Part shown: in pieces, positions 59,662 to 64,000 of the stretch
How positions within the stretch are numbered: the first letter of the stretch is position 1
How the letters are laid out: each line of letters opens with the position of its first letter
Source: Micromussa lordhowensis
Taxonomy: Eukaryota; Cnidaria; Anthozoa; Scleractinia; Lobophylliidae
Assembly: GCA_964020085.1 (NCBI GenBank)
Contig: OZ026598.1
Location: forward strand, 7,891,924 to 7,955,923
DNA length: 64,000 nt
Direction: 5' to 3'
Notes under the pieces: generated by a model
The model's database searches: none
What the model was told of the DNA's origin: nothing
What the model saw: the letters and a program-made list of their open reading frames with translations, nothing else
Translations under genes and position numbers: made by a program

Positions 59662-61822
59662 AGGGAGACCCGTGGTGGTAAAAAGGGTTAAGATATTGTA
59701 TTTGTTATTTAGAGATTGTTCATTGCTCAATCATTAAATCTACCAATAAGTACATCATTTAATGAACAATCAATCAATGAACCAATCAGTCAGTCAATCA
59801 ATTAATCATACAATCAGTCAGCCAGTTATGTAGACCAACTTGTCCGTCTATCTGTTAGATGTCTACTCTCATGCAATTTGTGGCCTGATGGTCAAATGGC
59901 CAGCCAACCAGTTCATTTAACAATCAATCAATCAACCAATCAAACAATCAATCATCAATCAAGCATTCAAGCAATCAAGTAATCACGTGATCAAGCAATT
60001 GCAATCAATCAATCAACCAATCAGTCAATTCCCATGGCCAGTTGAGCTTTTGTTTAGTCAGTCAGTCCATCTGCATGTCCACCTGTCTGTCTGTCTGACT
60101 GCCTATCTGTTAATCCATTTGTCTGTCTGACAGTCAGTCAGTCCATCAGTCACTGTCAGCCAGTTAGTTATAGTCAGCAAGTCAGTCATTCATTCATTAC
60201 AACTACTGCTGAAATTATTACCGGATTTGTTCCATTTTGGGGATTCCATAACCCAAGCTGTACAACCCCATACTGTCCTTCACCTAGGTCTCGAGTAACT
60301 TTAAGGTCTTCGGGCAGAATAAGTGCAGTGCTTTGGTTGTCAACTGTGTCAGTATCAACTGGCTTCTTATCCTGTTGATTTCATTAAAGGCAATTAACTA
60401 AAAAAAGGCACTCAACTACATGTAAATTTAACTCTTGATGACCGAGCGTAAGAGCCAAATATTACAGCTGGGAATATTGGCCCGAGGTCAGTGCAGCAAA
60501 CTGTTTCCATAAATTTGTTTAAGATACGGAATCTTTACTGTCAGCAATATTCTACTGATATAGCGAGACTTTGTTATCTGGTTGTTGTTTTGAATGCAAT
60601 ATAAATCCTCAAAAATTCTGAACAATAAACAGGCGATGAGCACAGAAATTTCACATGTAAGAGTAATCAATAAGGAGACACTTTTAACAAAATAAATTAG
60701 CTTCCATTGCTTGTTCACTGCGATATACCGCATCTTGCTTGCCACGGCGTTCGGTCAAAGTCGATGTTGAGGAATTCGTCCCATGGCAGTAATTTCGTGG
60801 CAGAAAACTTTGGCAAGGTCCATAAACACGCAAAAAAAGAACTCAGCCAATATCAAGCCATCTTGACTGAACAAGCTTGGTCAATAAAGGATTTATTATA
60901 AGGTTTTCTGGGAAATTTCAGGACGGGACTGTGTTTTTTTGGTCAGCAAAGATGAAAACTTTGCCCAAGTGCAACCCATGCCTAAGAATCGAATCAGCAA
61001 GTCAGGAGATGCACAGATCACTACAGAATATTTACGCATTAAATTGCTCCAGGTTTGAAAACAAGCACACGTCCTCAAAGCAGGTGCAATGTTTTCCCCT
61101 CAATAAATTAGCAAATATAAGCTATAGGGGCTTGAATCTTTTTTTTTGCACACATGTTGTACACGTGACAACATCGTTCTTTTCAAGCAAGTTTGAGTTT
61201 TTAATTTTCTCCCTTGCCTTACAAGCTGTACATAGCACCATAATCTTAAATACAAAATAAAAATAAAAATAAAAACTGCTTTAGACATTTCGAACCAAAA
61301 TCAAAGTAAACTAGCTAACGTTTTCCTGTATAATTCGCATTGTATAAACAACCTTGACAAAACCCTTTGACTCACAATGCTGCACAATTATTATAATTAG
61401 CCTAGTCAACACCAAAATAGAAGATACATGTTTCAATCGATAGATACGAAGAATAAGAGTAACACTTAATCTAAACCATGTGTTAATCTATACTCGTGAT
61501 TGTGTATGATCTGTTCATGAGAGAAACATCTCTATTCCCGCGCATTTTAATGTAGAACACAGTTCTTCATCAGAGGTGTTTCAAAACGTGCGCCATATTT
61601 CTTTCTCTGACCTACGCATGTCACAAACTCGTTCTCGCTTTAAACAGAAGTCCAATATAAGCATTGCACATTCACACAAATAGTGGTGATCTTAAAAGGA
61701 TAAGCCAAGCTAACAATCACGTCAATCTAGAGACTGACCGGAGAAACAAAACGCGTATTAACGTAAAATTAGTCTGGCAAGCTTACCTTCTTCTTCGACC
61801 AAAACATGGCCATGTTCAACAT
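30253..61822 (-). CDS. TNK2: ACK/TNK2-family non-receptor tyrosine kinase, complete gene (12 coding exons)
   Basis: Exons in transcript order are 61787-61822, 60222-60371, 59079-59234, 52164-52352, 50416-50504, 44427-44553, 43164-43313, 42437-42534, 36735-36839, 35668-35748, 33835-33950 and 30253-32009. They sum to 3054 bp, 1017 residues (human TNK2 about 1038), all GT-AG and in phase. The kinase domain spans about residues 35-295, with glycine loop GEGQYGVV (42-49), VAIK Lys68, HRDLSTRN (Asp164) and DFG (182-184), all intact. A degenerate SH3-like segment (about 305-362) follows, then a proline/tyrosine-rich region and a UBA-like tail matching the ACK C-terminus. ACK kinases are cytoplasmic signal transducers linked to receptor tyrosine kinases and Cdc42. 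No SAM or CRIB motif is visible, so TNK1-like or ancestral status is possible. The gene spans 31.5 kb, mostly from intronic insertions. Confidence 0.92.
32130..32405. repeat. (CAAT)n microsatellite
   Basis: Nearly pure atcaatcaatca runs with few interruptions, about 275 bp, in ACK intron 11. The plus-strand frame through it (Asn/Gln/Ile/Ser-rich) is a by-product of the repeat. Confidence 0.95.
32609..32794. mobile_element. MITE-like inverted repeat
   Basis: The ends aagcaatagagc and gctctattgctt are inverted. The arms continue through 'catgtttacatagcctcatct' / 'agatgaggctacgcaaaca'-like sequence. Non-coding, in ACK intron 11. Confidence 0.75.
32833..33079. mobile_element. Penelope-type terminal-repeat element, inverted-repeat form
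   Basis: The arms 32891-32965 and 33002-33078 are inverted copies sharing agataatttggttttatc, ttgataatgtgaattg, ccaccgtaaagagattcgga and agctgacgtttcg. The family is recognised from the 'gacgtttcgagcgctagccc' string. No protein remains. A degenerate hammerhead motif lies at 32941-32996. Confidence 0.65.
32941..32996 (-). ncRNA. degenerate hammerhead ribozyme motif
   Basis: On the minus strand the box reads CCGACGA (32978-32984; canonical CUGANGA, so U4 is changed to C). It is followed by one A, a stem II hairpin gggc/gctc, GAAA, a minimal ACGU stem III and C17. Stem I pairs three bases next to the core and a further gattcg/cgaatc farther out. The U4 change probably abolishes cleavage. Confidence 0.45.
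33550..33690. repeat. decayed terminal-repeat fragment of the same Penelope-type family
   Basis: It shares 'ttcttcgtcagagc', 'gacgaaggctatcgat', 'cgtcagctt' and 'ggtggtcaacat' with the family at 32833-33079, with many changes. Non-coding. Confidence 0.45.
33835..33950 (-). CDS. TNK2: ACK kinase coding exon 11
   Basis: Acceptor tttacag, donor gg/gtgagt. It encodes a low-complexity Thr/Val/Glu-rich linker ([20 protein letters not shown] onward). Found by frame continuity between exons 10 and 12. Confidence 0.8.
34960..35570. repeat. dispersed repeat with an internal 153-bp tandem duplication
   Basis: Copies at about 35186-35338 and 35339-35490 are almost identical (gctcatcgccatttgcaagc to gacctcggtcgttgtgta). 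Past the second copy the string ggtcaagattctcccatacag appears inverted. The plus strand upstream (from 35115) has a broken short frame, 'MAVPKS'-like then Lys/Glu-rich, suggesting a decayed element protein. Lies in ACK intron 10. Confidence 0.7.
35668..35748 (-). CDS. TNK2: ACK kinase coding exon 10
   Basis: Acceptor tataacag, donor aa/gtaagt. It encodes [20 protein letters not shown] and LLTKLHK, a basic linker. This is where a CRIB motif sits in vertebrate ACK, but the I-S-x-P...H-x-x-H pattern is absent. Confidence 0.8.
36034..36159. repeat. palindromic MITE-like hairpin
   Basis: The arms agcacttaatgactgacccc and ggggccagtcattaagtgct continue inward through aaacagtgagttttgtttcc and its complement. 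About 126 bp, ACK intron 9. Confidence 0.8.
36735..36839 (-). CDS. TNK2: ACK kinase coding exon 9 (SH3-like end)
   Basis: It encodes [20 protein letters not shown] and [14 protein letters not shown]. The G-x-x-G-L-V strand resembles the end of an SH3 domain, but the conserved Trp pair is missing. It joins exon 8 across the intron that holds the 11-bp array. Confidence 0.85.
37450..42060. repeat. large 11-bp minisatellite (GACTGTCTGTA)n in ACK intron 8
   Basis: About 420 units of GACTGTCTGTA and variants (AACTGTCTGTA, AACTGCTTGTA, GACTGTGTGTA, AACTGATTGTA). Rare landmark variants recur about 2 kb apart: cggcttgaag at 37501 and 39461, and aggctgtctg after an attgta unit at about 38732 and 40721. 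This indicates a higher-order repeat of roughly 1.96-1.99 kb. A degenerate fringe extends left to about 37010. The minus strand has no stop in any frame of the unit, giving apparent open frames up to 1145 codons. These are a consequence of the unit and not evidence of a protein. Confidence 0.95.
42437..42534 (-). CDS. TNK2: ACK kinase coding exon 8 (SH3-like start)
   Basis: It encodes [20 protein letters not shown] through [12 protein letters not shown]. The [14 protein letters not shown] pattern fits the first strands of an SH3 fold (ALY-type motif followed by acidic and 'LSF'-like positions). 98 bp, ends two bases into a codon. Confidence 0.85.
43164..43313 (-). CDS. TNK2: ACK kinase coding exon 7 (C-lobe end)
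   Basis: 50 codons ending the kinase domain: [19 protein letters not shown], the family's subdomain XI with its conserved Arg. Acceptor cattag, donor gag/gtgagt. Confidence 0.94.
43402..43800 (+). repeat. SINE copy in ACK intron 6 (plus orientation)
   Basis: The tRNA-like head gtcgccaaatggttagtggg has a B-box-like ggtttgagccc. The tail holds ggataaccctacgaaggact and gccatccactctagggg. Same family as 1-275. Confidence 0.6.
44427..44553 (-). CDS. TNK2: ACK kinase coding exon 6 (APE region)
   Basis: It encodes [20 protein letters not shown] and [19 protein letters not shown], the end of the activation segment and helix F of a tyrosine kinase. Acceptor tttcacag, donor cag/gtacag. Confidence 0.94.
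44652..44700 (+). repeat. left TIR of the 5.5-kb element
   Basis: It begins ggcccgttccaaacgccgct and continues ccactcatgtgccgaaccta. The mirror copy is at 50070-50118. It is preceded by TTA. Confidence 0.85.
45087..46740 (+). repeat. 134-bp satellite array, left arm
   Basis: The landmark ataccggaagtcg starts at 45214, 45348, 45482, 45616, 45750, 45888, 46022, 46154 and 46288, then decays through 46420 and beyond. Spacing is 134 bp, with one 138 (an inserted tata) and a few 132. Each unit carries clustered cgattcgactcgattcgatc motifs, which are strongly self-complementary, plus gcagggtgggttgaaaatg. Confidence 0.95.
46741..47900. other. AT-rich centre of the 5.5-kb element
   Basis: No recognisable coding region. 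A possible decayed remainder of the element's transposase gene would lie here, but no motif was found on either strand. Confidence 0.4.
48040..48678 (-). pseudogene. KDZ-associated cysteine-cluster (CxC5/CxC6-like) protein fragment
   Basis: The frame from the Met at 48678 runs 187 residues. Its second half shows a zinc-ligand pattern, [13 protein letters not shown], then [20 protein letters not shown] and [10 protein letters not shown], typical of the CxC clusters found with KDZ (Kyakuja-Dileera-Zisupton) transposases. It ends at a stop (48115-48117). After a one-base shift a family-like continuation ([10 protein letters not shown]) reads on to about 48040 before another stop. The KDZ catalytic domain is absent. 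Upstream codons to 48798 are open but derive from the satellite border. It probably encoded the N-terminal DNA-binding part of a transposase. Confidence 0.6.
48770..49860 (-). repeat. 134-bp satellite array, right arm (inverted)
   Basis: Reverse-complemented units of the left array: gactttccggtatgtcg-like, cgattcgatcgaatcgtgtc, acaacattttcaacccactc and gcgctatattttctaagtct. The boundary phrase gtccaataca at 45123 recurs inverted as gtgtattggac near 49840. This arm is shorter and more rearranged, with extra copies of 'aagaacgaggaaggttcatg'. Confidence 0.9.
50070..50118 (-). repeat. right TIR of the 5.5-kb element
   Basis: Ends gagcggcgtttggaacgggc + c, the inverted copy of 44652 onward. Followed by TTA. 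Confidence 0.85.
50416..50504 (-). CDS. TNK2: ACK kinase coding exon 5 (DFG and activation segment)
   Basis: It encodes [15 protein letters not shown] and [11 protein letters not shown], the last codon being split. DFG is intact. The canonical ACK activation-loop tyrosine is not apparent in this segment, which is worth checking in an alignment. Donor tg/gtaaga. Confidence 0.93.
50505..52163. other. ACK intron 4, no other feature recognised
   Basis: AT-rich. 51450-51650 contains repeated 'cagtgaaatttgcc' phrases, a small degenerate tandem repeat. No coding signal. Confidence 0.4.
52164..52352 (-). CDS. TNK2: ACK kinase coding exon 4 (hinge and catalytic loop)
   Basis: 63 codons beginning [14 protein letters not shown], the hinge region. 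It ends after the catalytic loop [16 protein letters not shown] Asp164 and Asn169 are intact. The adjoining intron on the 5' side (52353-59078) carries two mobile elements. Confidence 0.95.
52615..52760. repeat. MITE-like hairpin element
   Basis: The ends tgttgtaggtcaaaatgaaatt and aatttcattttgacctacaaca are perfect inverted repeats. Inside, tcctttgtcttctattaccc is mirrored by gggttagaagacaaagga. Confidence 0.85.
52780..53045. repeat. dispersed 'gttcaaagcc' repeat, copy 2
   Basis: Shares 'gtggtgaggtt', 'aatctcaaact', 'acaaaacataaa' and 'taccttggttaa' with 17120-17340. Non-coding. Confidence 0.55.
53374..55914. mobile_element. 2.5-kb TIR element with subterminal GC-rich arrays
   Basis: The ends cccttgtaaaat (53374-53385) and attttacaaggg (55903-55914) are perfect 12-bp inverted repeats; inward, ggcgggatcc-type sequence is also inverted. 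The right arm (55350-55900) is a tandem array with a 69-bp period: cttcccggcgag at 55489, 55558, 55627, 55696 and 55765. The left arm (53391-53700) is a looser array of the same ccggcgagaatc words. The middle (53780-55340) has no recognisable protein. The target duplication is not clear. Long open frames in both arms arise because 69 is a multiple of three. Confidence 0.7.
55350..55900. repeat. 69-bp tandem array (right arm)
   Basis: About six units of gagattttggccgccgagat followed by cttcccggcgagaatc and acggcgagattcgcgg-type words. Strikingly GC-rich against an AT-rich background. Confidence 0.9.
56670..56815 (-). repeat. SINE tail part, left of the polymerase fragment
   Basis: Reads cttgcatacgagccaagtgg, ggctggagcttatcccag, gatgggatgctagtccatcg and gggttacccc, as in 21050-21180. 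The matching head part lies at 58838-58990 in the same orientation. Confidence 0.7.
57036..58835 (+). pseudogene. decayed family-B DNA polymerase fragment (Polinton/virus-like)
   Basis: A protein-primed, viral/Polinton-type DNA polymerase B in several frames, broken by frameshifts and stops (frames at 57038-57226, 57229-57453, 57483-57821, 57918-58427 and 58399-58958). Visible parts are a CHIC...[11 protein letters not shown] zinc/HNH-like segment (57270-57410), an exonuclease-III-like YLKTDVLLL (about 57890), a palm motif A written [10 protein letters not shown] with Glu where the family has the catalytic Asp (about 58183), and a motif-B-like NNSVFGKT (58686). It stops at FDEDLVG before the YxDTD motif C. 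It is therefore non-functional and truncated at both ends. Confidence 0.85.
58838..58990 (-). repeat. SINE head part, right of the polymerase fragment
   Basis: Reads gtctgagtaaagtgtcttgc, tcaagaacacaacacaat and the inverted B-box-like caaacccggaccgctcaatc. Directly follows the polymerase frame. Confidence 0.75.
59079..59234 (-). CDS. TNK2: ACK kinase coding exon 3 (VAIK lysine, helix C)
   Basis: 52 codons beginning KYVAIKSL. It holds the ATP-anchoring Lys68, the helix-C glutamate (about Glu85 in [11 protein letters not shown]), and [11 protein letters not shown]. Donor ctg/gtaagc. Confidence 0.94.
59362..59692. repeat. three tandem copies of a 115-bp palindromic-ended MITE
   Basis: gattttactctgtctaa starts at 59391, 59507 and 59622. 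Each unit begins aaccctttcaccaacagtgg-like and ends with the complement tggtggtgaaagggtt, so each has its own inverted ends. Lies in ACK intron 2. Confidence 0.85.
59755..60215. repeat. CAAT/CAGT simple-sequence tract
   Basis: Degenerate (caat)n, (cagt)n and (ctgt)n runs, a mixed tetranucleotide microsatellite. A similar gtcagtcagtc tract lies at 19325-19520 in MTHFR intron 7. Confidence 0.85.
60222..60371 (-). CDS. TNK2: ACK kinase coding exon 2 (glycine loop)
   Basis: 50 codons: an acidic/polar leader ([15 protein letters not shown]), then [20 protein letters not shown], the start of the kinase N-lobe with the ATP-binding glycine loop. Acceptor tcaacag, donor ccg/gtaata. Confidence 0.92.
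60700..60960 (+). repeat. probable dispersed repeat carrying a short frame
   Basis: The plus-strand frame 60707-60901 ends [20 protein letters not shown]. This resembles, from memory only, a hypothetical-protein fragment repeated in cnidarian genomes. It sits in ACK intron 1, is not spliced to the kinase, and is probably element-derived. Confidence 0.35.
61787..61822 (-). CDS. TNK2: ACK kinase coding exon 1 (predicted start)
   Basis: ATG at 61820-61822 reads [12 protein letters not shown] and meets a strong donor aag/gtaagc in phase 0, matching exon 2. An in-frame TAA lies 15 nt upstream of the ATG, so no longer N-terminus is encoded on this exon. An alternative upstream exon carrying a SAM domain was looked for and not found. 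Confidence 0.6.
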
Positions 61823-64000
61823 AACGTCGTTTTTGAAGGCTTAAGGAAACCGTCTGTAAGTTTCGATTGGCATTTCACGAGATTTTAAGAAATTGTCGAC
61901 GCTTTTCTTCCGTTGAATACAATATCCACAAAGTTGATTTTAGCTTTTCTTGTCTTCGCCTGGTGTTCTGCCAAAGTAGTCTCCAGTTCCTTCTATGGTG
62001 TGTTACTTCCGGCTTTTGTTCAAAGTGACCGAGGCGAAACTGGCTTCTGTCTTTGTTCATCCTGCGAAACGAAATGTTGCGTAATGTTTTTCTGAGAACC
62101 AAAATAAAAAATATATATCTGAGAATTTCTTGGGTGAATTGTACAAAACTCTCCAACTGTCCAAACAAACCCGGAAGTCTTCGACTCAGATTACAAGGAA
62201 ACGTTAACAACACATAATACGCTGAAGAAGCAAATTTCCTGAAGAGGGGATTTTGCCGAGGGAGAAGTGCCTTGTTGGTGAATTTCATTTTCGTACACAT
62301 TCCAGGAGTGGAAGAGACCAAACGAAATACCCACTCCCACCTTTCCTTACATTGTAAAGTTTCTTCAGCGGAGGGAAACTCCGAATAACTCGATTCTTTC
62401 AAGGGTGATTTTAGCTGTGTAATGTGCATTTAGAAAGAACAGAGAAAATTCATTGGTGTTGTCATAAAATATTCTTTAATCTGATCGGCGTGAACTTGTG
62501 AATTATCATTAGTTGCAAAGATTTTGTCAAACCAAGGTCGATGTTATAATTCAGATAATTGCTCTTGTGTGCATCGACAATGACGAGCAACCTGATTACG
62601 TAACGTTTCTCAGCTTCCGATTTCCTACGCACCTCGACCCGCACGTCAAGACTCAGAAGTTCCGGTGGTCATTTCCGGTTCCGGCAAAATCAGCCTATCC
62701 CTCCCCCACAACTTTATAAGAAAACAAGCACTATAACCTCTTTTTGCGGAAAATGACAACTTTGGCCTATAAACTGTACCAGATAGCTTCTGTCTGTACT
62801 CAATATCCCAGTATCTGACTAGACAGCGATATGCAAATGACTTATGATAAACGTATCGTAAGAACCTCTGTTCAATCGGGGAATCTTTGTTTACAATATT
62901 AGCCTCATTAGCATGTAAAGTGCTTCACTCTCCGACAGAGCGAAACGTCTCGAAACATCTGTCGGTCTTCCTCGGTGATGTTCGAGTCTCCGTCCAGAAC
63001 GATCGGAGACAGTCGGGAAACGACTACATGCGGTCTATCCTGGAAGTTCATGATTTAACTAATTCATTAAAAAAGGTTTGTTTTTCTGAATTTTTTTCGA
63101 GTAAACAAACTCCGTCGAATAACACTGATTGAAACGATGTAAAATAATAACGCATCAATCAAATGAAGAATGCATTGATATTAACCCCATGTTATGCTTC
63201 CTTCGATAATAGATAACTATACTGAGTCAAAGTCTTTACCTCACCTTGTCCCTCTTAAAGAAATACATGACTCTACCGCCACGAAACTTCAGATAGACAG
63301 TAATATTCTCAATCGAATCTTCGTCAAAATGCGGTCTTTGTGACTGTGTTTTTGTTAATGCTAACCCCAAATTTGCCTCGGGGTAGGTGGGCTATGAACG
63401 TTTCAGCACTAGCAGAACTCTCTAGCTTGTAAGGAAGCCTTACTACAAATTTAGCATTTAACAATTGCCGTTAGAAGAGTCGGGCTTTTAAATCGAGGTA
63501 GCTGATCACAGACGTGTTGGCGGGAATGCTCACGGATGGACAACTTTTTTAGCATGACTCAGAGAATCACGTAGCTAGGTGTACGCTTGGTTTAATTCTT
63601 TTTCCCAACAATCATACAAGATGTCACAGGCAGCCAAAGGTGAATTGTCTGTTCGGAACCCTCCGATTTTTAATTGAATTGTCACCTCGAACGTTCGTTC
63701 GTGAAATGAGAAATATCAAGCCTGTTGTTTTCGGATTAATAAAAATATCGCTATAAAAGCACTCCAGATAGCCAAGAATAGCGTTTTTAAAGCATTTGAT
63801 CGAGAGAAAAACGGAATTGTGTTGTGTGGCCCCGAAATTTGGGTTCCAAGCTCAGGCGTCCTGAAGTTACGAAGTCCGGACAACGTCTGACGATTTGGAT
63901 CACGATAGATTTTCTTGGGGTTTCAGTAAAACGTTTGTAATTTAGTGTTCAGAATGAATCGATCGAAGAACTGTTTTTTTTTTTCTCGTTATCAAAATTA
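61823..64000. other. 5' flank of the ACK gene, nothing firmly identified
   Basis: The longest frame (61875-62429, minus, 184 codons) is unrecognised and lies just upstream of the predicted start, where 5' UTR and promoter are expected. 62930-62990 holds a short inverted repeat (ccgacagagc ... tctgtcgg). No tRNA, rRNA or domain was seen. Confidence 0.35.

Noticed and set aside
61562..61600. Possible hammerhead on the minus strand (CTGATGA with a 5-bp stem II)
   Set aside because: The GAAA box and stem III are missing, so only half of the motif is present.
61875..62429. 184-codon minus-strand frame upstream of the kinase start
   Set aside because: No recognisable domain or splice link. It lies where the promoter and 5' UTR are expected, and composition looks non-coding.
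62930..62995. Possible hammerhead-like string (ccgacagagcgaaacgtc)
   Set aside because: Stem II is absent and the core does not match. At best a decayed remnant.

Overview
The window is animal nuclear DNA, most likely from a stony coral or another anthozoan. It is AT-rich, its genes are split by GT-AG introns, and it is full of MITEs, a tRNA-derived SINE, a Penelope-like element, a Polinton-type DNA polymerase B fragment and a KDZ-associated cysteine cluster. The species cannot be fixed from the sequence alone. Nothing prokaryotic was seen.

Three host genes are supported. (1) 327-505, plus strand: the last coding exon of an eIF4G translation-initiation scaffold, whose body lies to the left of the window. 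(2) 18846-23984, minus strand: a complete methylenetetrahydrofolate reductase (MTHFR) in eight coding exons. These total 1959 bp (652 residues plus stop) and every exon phase matches. (3) 30253-61822, minus strand: a complete ACK/TNK2-type non-receptor tyrosine kinase in twelve coding exons. These total 3054 bp (1017 residues plus stop). It has a kinase domain, a degenerate SH3-like segment, a long proline- and tyrosine-rich region and a C-terminal UBA-like tail, but no visible SAM or CRIB domain. The three genes are unrelated in function and share no operon-like logic.

Layout: 1-1550 is the eIF4G end and its 3' UTR. 1557-18845 is gene-poor, with hairpin elements, a TIR element (8213-8802), a Penelope-like retroelement with inverted terminal repeats (11050-12332), a MITE (16157-16823), ancient repeats and one weak candidate first exon (15176-15229). 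18846-23984 is MTHFR. 23985-30252 is intergenic, with a 247-bp duplication, hairpins and a second TIR element. From 30253 to 61822 the ACK gene is swollen by intronic insertions: an 11-bp minisatellite of about 4.6 kb (37450-42060), a 5467-bp TIR element with head-to-head 134-bp satellite arrays and a decayed KDZ gene (44652-50118), a 2.5-kb TIR element with 69-bp arrays (53374-55914), and a decayed polymerase B fragment lying between two parts of a SINE (56670-58990). 61823-64000 is 5' flank with nothing firmly identifiable.

The most unusual content is the pair of TIR elements built from subterminal satellite arrays, the 11-bp array with a roughly 2-kb higher-order period, and hammerhead-ribozyme-like motifs in the Penelope terminal repeats. 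All exon borders were read by eye from splice sites and reading-frame continuity. Family names rest on recognised motifs, not on a database search.
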